From Chitinophaga niabensis (GTDB lineage: Bacteria; Bacteroidota; Bacteroidia; Chitinophagales; Chitinophagaceae): a DNA stretch of 64,000 nucleotides. The stretch lies in assembly GCF_900129465.1 (NCBI RefSeq), contig NZ_FSRA01000001.1:3908482-3972481 (forward strand), given 5' to 3'. How positions within the stretch are numbered: position 1 is the stretch's first letter; each line of letters begins with the position of its first letter. The notes under the pieces were generated by a model. That model was not told the origin of the DNA. It saw nothing but the letters and a program-made list of their open reading frames with translations, and did not search any database. Of this stretch, positions 61,685 to 64,000 are shown piece after piece. Position numbers and translations under genes: made by a program.

Positions 61685-62623
61685 TTACTTTGGTTGAATA
61701 GTTAAAATATCTCCCTTCCTTATTATACTGGCATTTAACATGGCTGACAGTATCTTTACTAAAGAGGCTTCATCTGCGATTTTCATATATCCGCTAATAG
61801 CGCTTCCTTTAAATTCGGAGGGACTTATTACGGTCACATCTAGTCCATAATTACTATTGATCATGTCTTTCAACTCATCAATGGTTGTATTGTCAAACTG
61901 ATAATCTCCATCTTTCCAGGCGCCATATATTTGTGCGTTCACTTTATCTTTCTGTAAACCGGCTGTAGTTATCTGAACCCTTTCATTCGGCAGTACCAGC
62001 ATTTCCTGGCCTTGCGCCGTTGCTTTCACTTTTCCGCTGTTTACGATAATGGCTTTTTCATGTATGGTAAATGAAGTACCCAGTACTGCAATTTCCATAT
62101 TGGCGGCATGTATATTAAAAGGCGTTTCTTCTTTTGCCACATCAAAGAAAGCGGTACCGGTAACCCAGATGTCCCTGTCTCCTTTACCGAATGAGGAACG
62201 ATAGGATAAAGTTCCCCCGGCTTTCAGCCATACTTTGGTACCATCGGGTAAAACCTTTGATTGCAGGGTAGTTGTTTGAACCAGCTGCATTTCAGGGGCA
62301 GGAGAACGCCTGCCGGAATTAAAATAGGTGGCAAGACCACCTGCCAGGATCAATACGGCAATCATGGCTGCGTATTTCAGCCATTTCATCCGTTTTACCC
62401 TGGTGCGCTCTTTCAGTTGGCGTGTTACATCTTCCCATGCAGCCGCAGTATCAATATTTAATGTATGTGCCTTTTGCTGATCAAGGATGTCCTTGACCCT
62501 GAAATAGAGTTCCCTGTTTTCTTCGGAAGCTGATAACCAGGTTTCAACCAGGGTCATTTCTTCCGGTGTGGCATTGCCATCAATAACATTTACCAGGAGG
62601 TTATAATCTATTTCTTGCATCAT
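61685..62623 (-). CDS. FecR-type anti-sigma factor (locus D)
   Basis: A 312-residue transducer: cytosolic part (1-75), one membrane helix (YAAMIAVLILAGGLATYF, about 87-104), periplasmic FecR domain (TLQSKVLPDGTKVWLKAGGTLSYRSSF and FFDVAKEETPFNI) and a C-terminal DUF4974 domain (YQFDNTTIDELKDMINSNYGLDV). It should bind the sigma factor encoded 55 bp upstream and receive the signal from the STN domain of the next gene. Confidence 0.93.
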   Translation of the reverse strand: MMQEIDYNLLVNVIDGNATPEEMTLVETWLSASEENRELYFRVKDILDQQKAHTLNIDTAAAWEDVTRQLKERTRVKRMKWLKYAAMIAVLILAGGLATYFNSGRRSPAPEMQLVQTTTLQSKVLPDGTKVWLKAGGTLSYRSSFGKGDRDIWVTGTAFFDVAKEETPFNIHAANMEIAVLGTSFTIHEKAIIVNSGKVKATAQGQEMLVLPNERVQITTAGLQKDKVNAQIYGAWKDGDYQFDNTTIDELKDMINSNYGLDVTVISPSEFKGSAISGYMKIADEASLVKILSAMLNASIIRKGDILTIQPK

Positions 62624-62678
62624 TTCGATATATAGACGATCAGTGATTATTTTCTACGTACGGGAATTCAAAAAAAAA

Positions 62679-63215
62679 TTAAAACAGGGTGCTAAGCAGG
62701 TAATTGAGCTTTTTGATCATGCTGCGGAGTTGCTTGATACCTTTATATAACTGTGTTTCCACAGTACGGGAGGAGATTCCCATGGCATCGGAGATTTCAA
62801 TTGTCTTGAGCCCCCTTTGGTAACGGAGTTTAACGATCTCCCGGCATTTAGGAGGTAATTGCTCTATGGCATTCCAAACATTGCTTTCTTCTTCCAGCAG
62901 GCTTTTATTTCCGGTATCAGGGTGGAAGTATGTTAACTCGTCCTGGAGTATCCTGGCTTCATTCACATATCTGCGGTGTACTTCCTGGTGTTTGAAATGG
63001 TCCTGGCATTTATTATGGACACTACGGAACAGGTAGCTGCGGGCATTCTCCGGTATTTTGTCATACGTTTGGATAAATACATCCTGTACAAGGTCTTCTG
63101 CGGTTTGCAGATCTACAAACTTACAGGCATAACCTACCAGCGCTACATAATATTTATGAAATATCTGCGCTGTGTCCAGGGGGTCCATGTCTTCGCGCTG
63201 CGGGTCCTGCTGCAT
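62679..63215 (-). CDS. ECF sigma factor (locus D)
   Basis: A 178-residue ECF sigma factor with an ATG start. Region 2 is at about 15-50 (FHKYYVALVGYACKFVDLQTAEDLVQDVFIQTYDK), followed by YLFRSVHNKCQDHFKHQ, and region 4 at about 120-165 (LPPKCREIVKLRYQRGLKTIEISDAMGISSRTVETQLYKGIKQL). It heads the locus D operon. Confidence 0.94.
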   Translation of the reverse strand: MQQDPQREDMDPLDTAQIFHKYYVALVGYACKFVDLQTAEDLVQDVFIQTYDKIPENARSYLFRSVHNKCQDHFKHQEVHRRYVNEARILQDELTYFHPDTGNKSLLEEESNVWNAIEQLPPKCREIVKLRYQRGLKTIEISDAMGISSRTVETQLYKGIKQLRSMIKKLNYLLSTLF

Positions 63216-63361
63216 ATGTGGATCTTGGTTTTAATAGGCTTCTAATGGGTAGTCTGAAAACGTGGCCAGTCTATTATTGTTCACTGTATTATTACAGGTA
63301 AAACTATCTATTTACGCAAATAATACTATGCGTATTTTACCCCAAAATAATATAATATTAA

Positions 63362-63392
63362 CAAAAAAAGACTGTCCGGAAACAGTCTTTTC
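63362..63392 (-). terminator. Intrinsic terminator after the YiaA/YiaB gene
   Basis: AAAGACTGT and ACAGTCTTT form a 9-bp stem with a 6-nt loop. On the minus strand a T7 run follows, about 20 bp after the stop of the gene at 63411. Confidence 0.8.
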
Positions 63393-63410
63393 TATCTTAT
63401 TACAGGAATA

Positions 63411-63830
63411 TTATTTTTCTTCCCTGATGTTTTCAGGTTCTTTCCCGGCAGCCTGCGCATCGCGGGTATTCTTTTGCACGGCGATGGCTCCAAAGATGCT
63501 CAGCAGGAAAGCAAAGGCATAAAATCCTTTTTCGCTGGGCAGCAGGGTGGCATTCCATAAACCTACGATCAACAGGATCAGTGTCAGTAACATAGATACC
63601 CAGCTGATACCATAATAAATATCTGTTACAGGAATCCCTTCCAGCCTGTCCCGCACACATTTCTGCACTGAAACAGCAGCAAAGAGGCCATACATCAGGA
63701 TGGTGAAGTAATAACCTTTTTCATTCAACTGCATAGTGGCGTTCCACAATCCGATAATAAACCCCAGCATGCCTGTAAATAAAGCAACCCAGGAAGCTGC
63801 AACAAACGCAATAGACGGTTTTTGTTTCAT
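63411..63830 (-). CDS. YiaA/YiaB family inner-membrane protein
   Basis: A 139-residue protein with two copies of the YiaA/B two-helix module. The first runs [48 protein letters not shown], and the second [48 protein letters not shown]. The repeated GLWNAT..EKGxY core is diagnostic. Four membrane helices are expected. The family has no established function. It is monocistronic, ending at the hairpin at 63362. Confidence 0.93.
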   Translation of the reverse strand: MKQKPSIAFVAASWVALFTGMLGFIIGLWNATMQLNEKGYYFTILMYGLFAAVSVQKCVRDRLEGIPVTDIYYGISWVSMLLTLILLIVGLWNATLLPSEKGFYAFAFLLSIFGAIAVQKNTRDAQAAGKEPENIREEK

Positions 63831-63873
63831 GGTAATAGTATAAACAGGTTAAAATGAATGGGCAAAATAAGCA

Positions 63874-64000
63874 TTACAGGTCAGAATACTCCGTTGGACG
63901 CAGAAAGAATTGTTCGTTCTTAGACACGTTATTCTTATAGGATTCAATGGCAGAAAGTGTTTTCCAGTCGGGGTCTGCTGAAAACGCTTTCCAATGGGCA
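63874..64000 (-). CDS. Probable NIPSNAP-family protein, C-terminal fragment at the window edge
   Basis: Only the last 41 codons are inside the window, ending at TAA 63874-63876. The frame reads AHWKAFSADPDWKTLSAIES and ends FFLRPTEYSDL, the usual tail of NIPSNAP domains (a WKAF..DPEW helix and a terminal LKPTDYS strand). The start lies beyond 64000. Function of the family in bacteria is not established. Confidence 0.6.
   Translation of the reverse strand, partial: AHWKAFSADPDWKTLSAIESYKNNVSKNEQFFLRPTEYSDL

Noticed and set aside
1-64000. A prophage, complete insertion sequence or rRNA operon
   Set aside because: No structural phage genes, transposase, terminal repeats with target duplication or rRNA-like sequence were seen; only recombinase fragments near 47.6-48.1 kb.

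Overview
The window looks like a chromosomal segment of a Bacteroidota bacterium of the Chitinophagaceae, most likely Chitinophaga or a close relative. The grounds are five SusC/RagA TonB-dependent receptors with four SusD partners, four ECF sigma/FecR anti-sigma pairs feeding receptors that carry an N-terminal STN signalling domain, many families typical of this group (DUF2809, DUF2306, DUF2461, DUF4369-TlpA, AraC with a DUF6597-type N-terminus), few recognisable Shine-Dalgarno sequences, and promoter-like TAnnTTTG boxes. This is inference from gene content; no rRNA is present.

Layout. 0-14 kb is ordinary small-gene territory: a truncated acyltransferase, a GH5 glycosidase, a YjbQ protein, a diheme cytochrome, a secreted repeat protein, a LOG-family hydrolase, a B12-binding radical SAM protein, an XRE/membrane-protein pair, AraC and Crp/Fnr regulators, DUF2461 and DUF2306 proteins and a decayed alpha/beta hydrolase. 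14.1-23.1 kb (locus B, minus strand) is sigma-FecR-SusC-SusD-TlpA. 23.4-35.3 kb (locus A, minus) is sigma-FecR-SusC1-discoidin protein-PKD lipoprotein-SusC2-SusD, with two paralogous SusCs but one SusD. 35.3-38.8 kb is an AT-rich, gene-poor interval with two unrecognised genes, one flanked by short direct repeats that resemble a tRNA 3' end. 38.8-47.5 kb (locus C) is a second SusC-SusD-TlpA module whose sigma-FecR pair lies divergently on the plus strand. 47.6-48.3 kb holds remnants of a tyrosine and a serine recombinase beside a tRNA(CAT) gene. 48.4-53.4 kb carries a globin/monooxygenase pair opposite an HxlR regulator, then a serine hydrolase divergent from a BlaI/M56 pair. 53.4-63.2 kb (locus D, minus) is sigma-FecR-SusC-SusD, a terminator, then ROK kinase-MFS-SIS. 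The right edge has a YiaA/YiaB protein and the end of a probable NIPSNAP protein.

How it works together. In loci A-D the STN-bearing receptor should signal substrate capture through FecR to release the ECF sigma factor, which then transcribes the receptor operon. The SusC2 that lacks STN (locus A) is also the one without its own sigma/FecR pair. Loci B and C add a periplasmic thioredoxin-fold protein to the uptake pair. Locus D is followed by a sugar import, phosphorylation and isomerisation cassette.

Most interesting signal. The receptor genes of loci A (SusC1), B and C are each preceded by a hairpin plus T-run that reads as an intrinsic terminator on the strand opposite to susC, where no gene exists to be terminated. 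This is what a cis-antisense small RNA over the susC leader would leave behind, as described for ECF-sigma/anti-sigma PULs in Bacteroides (DonS-type RNAs). Here it rests on sequence alone.
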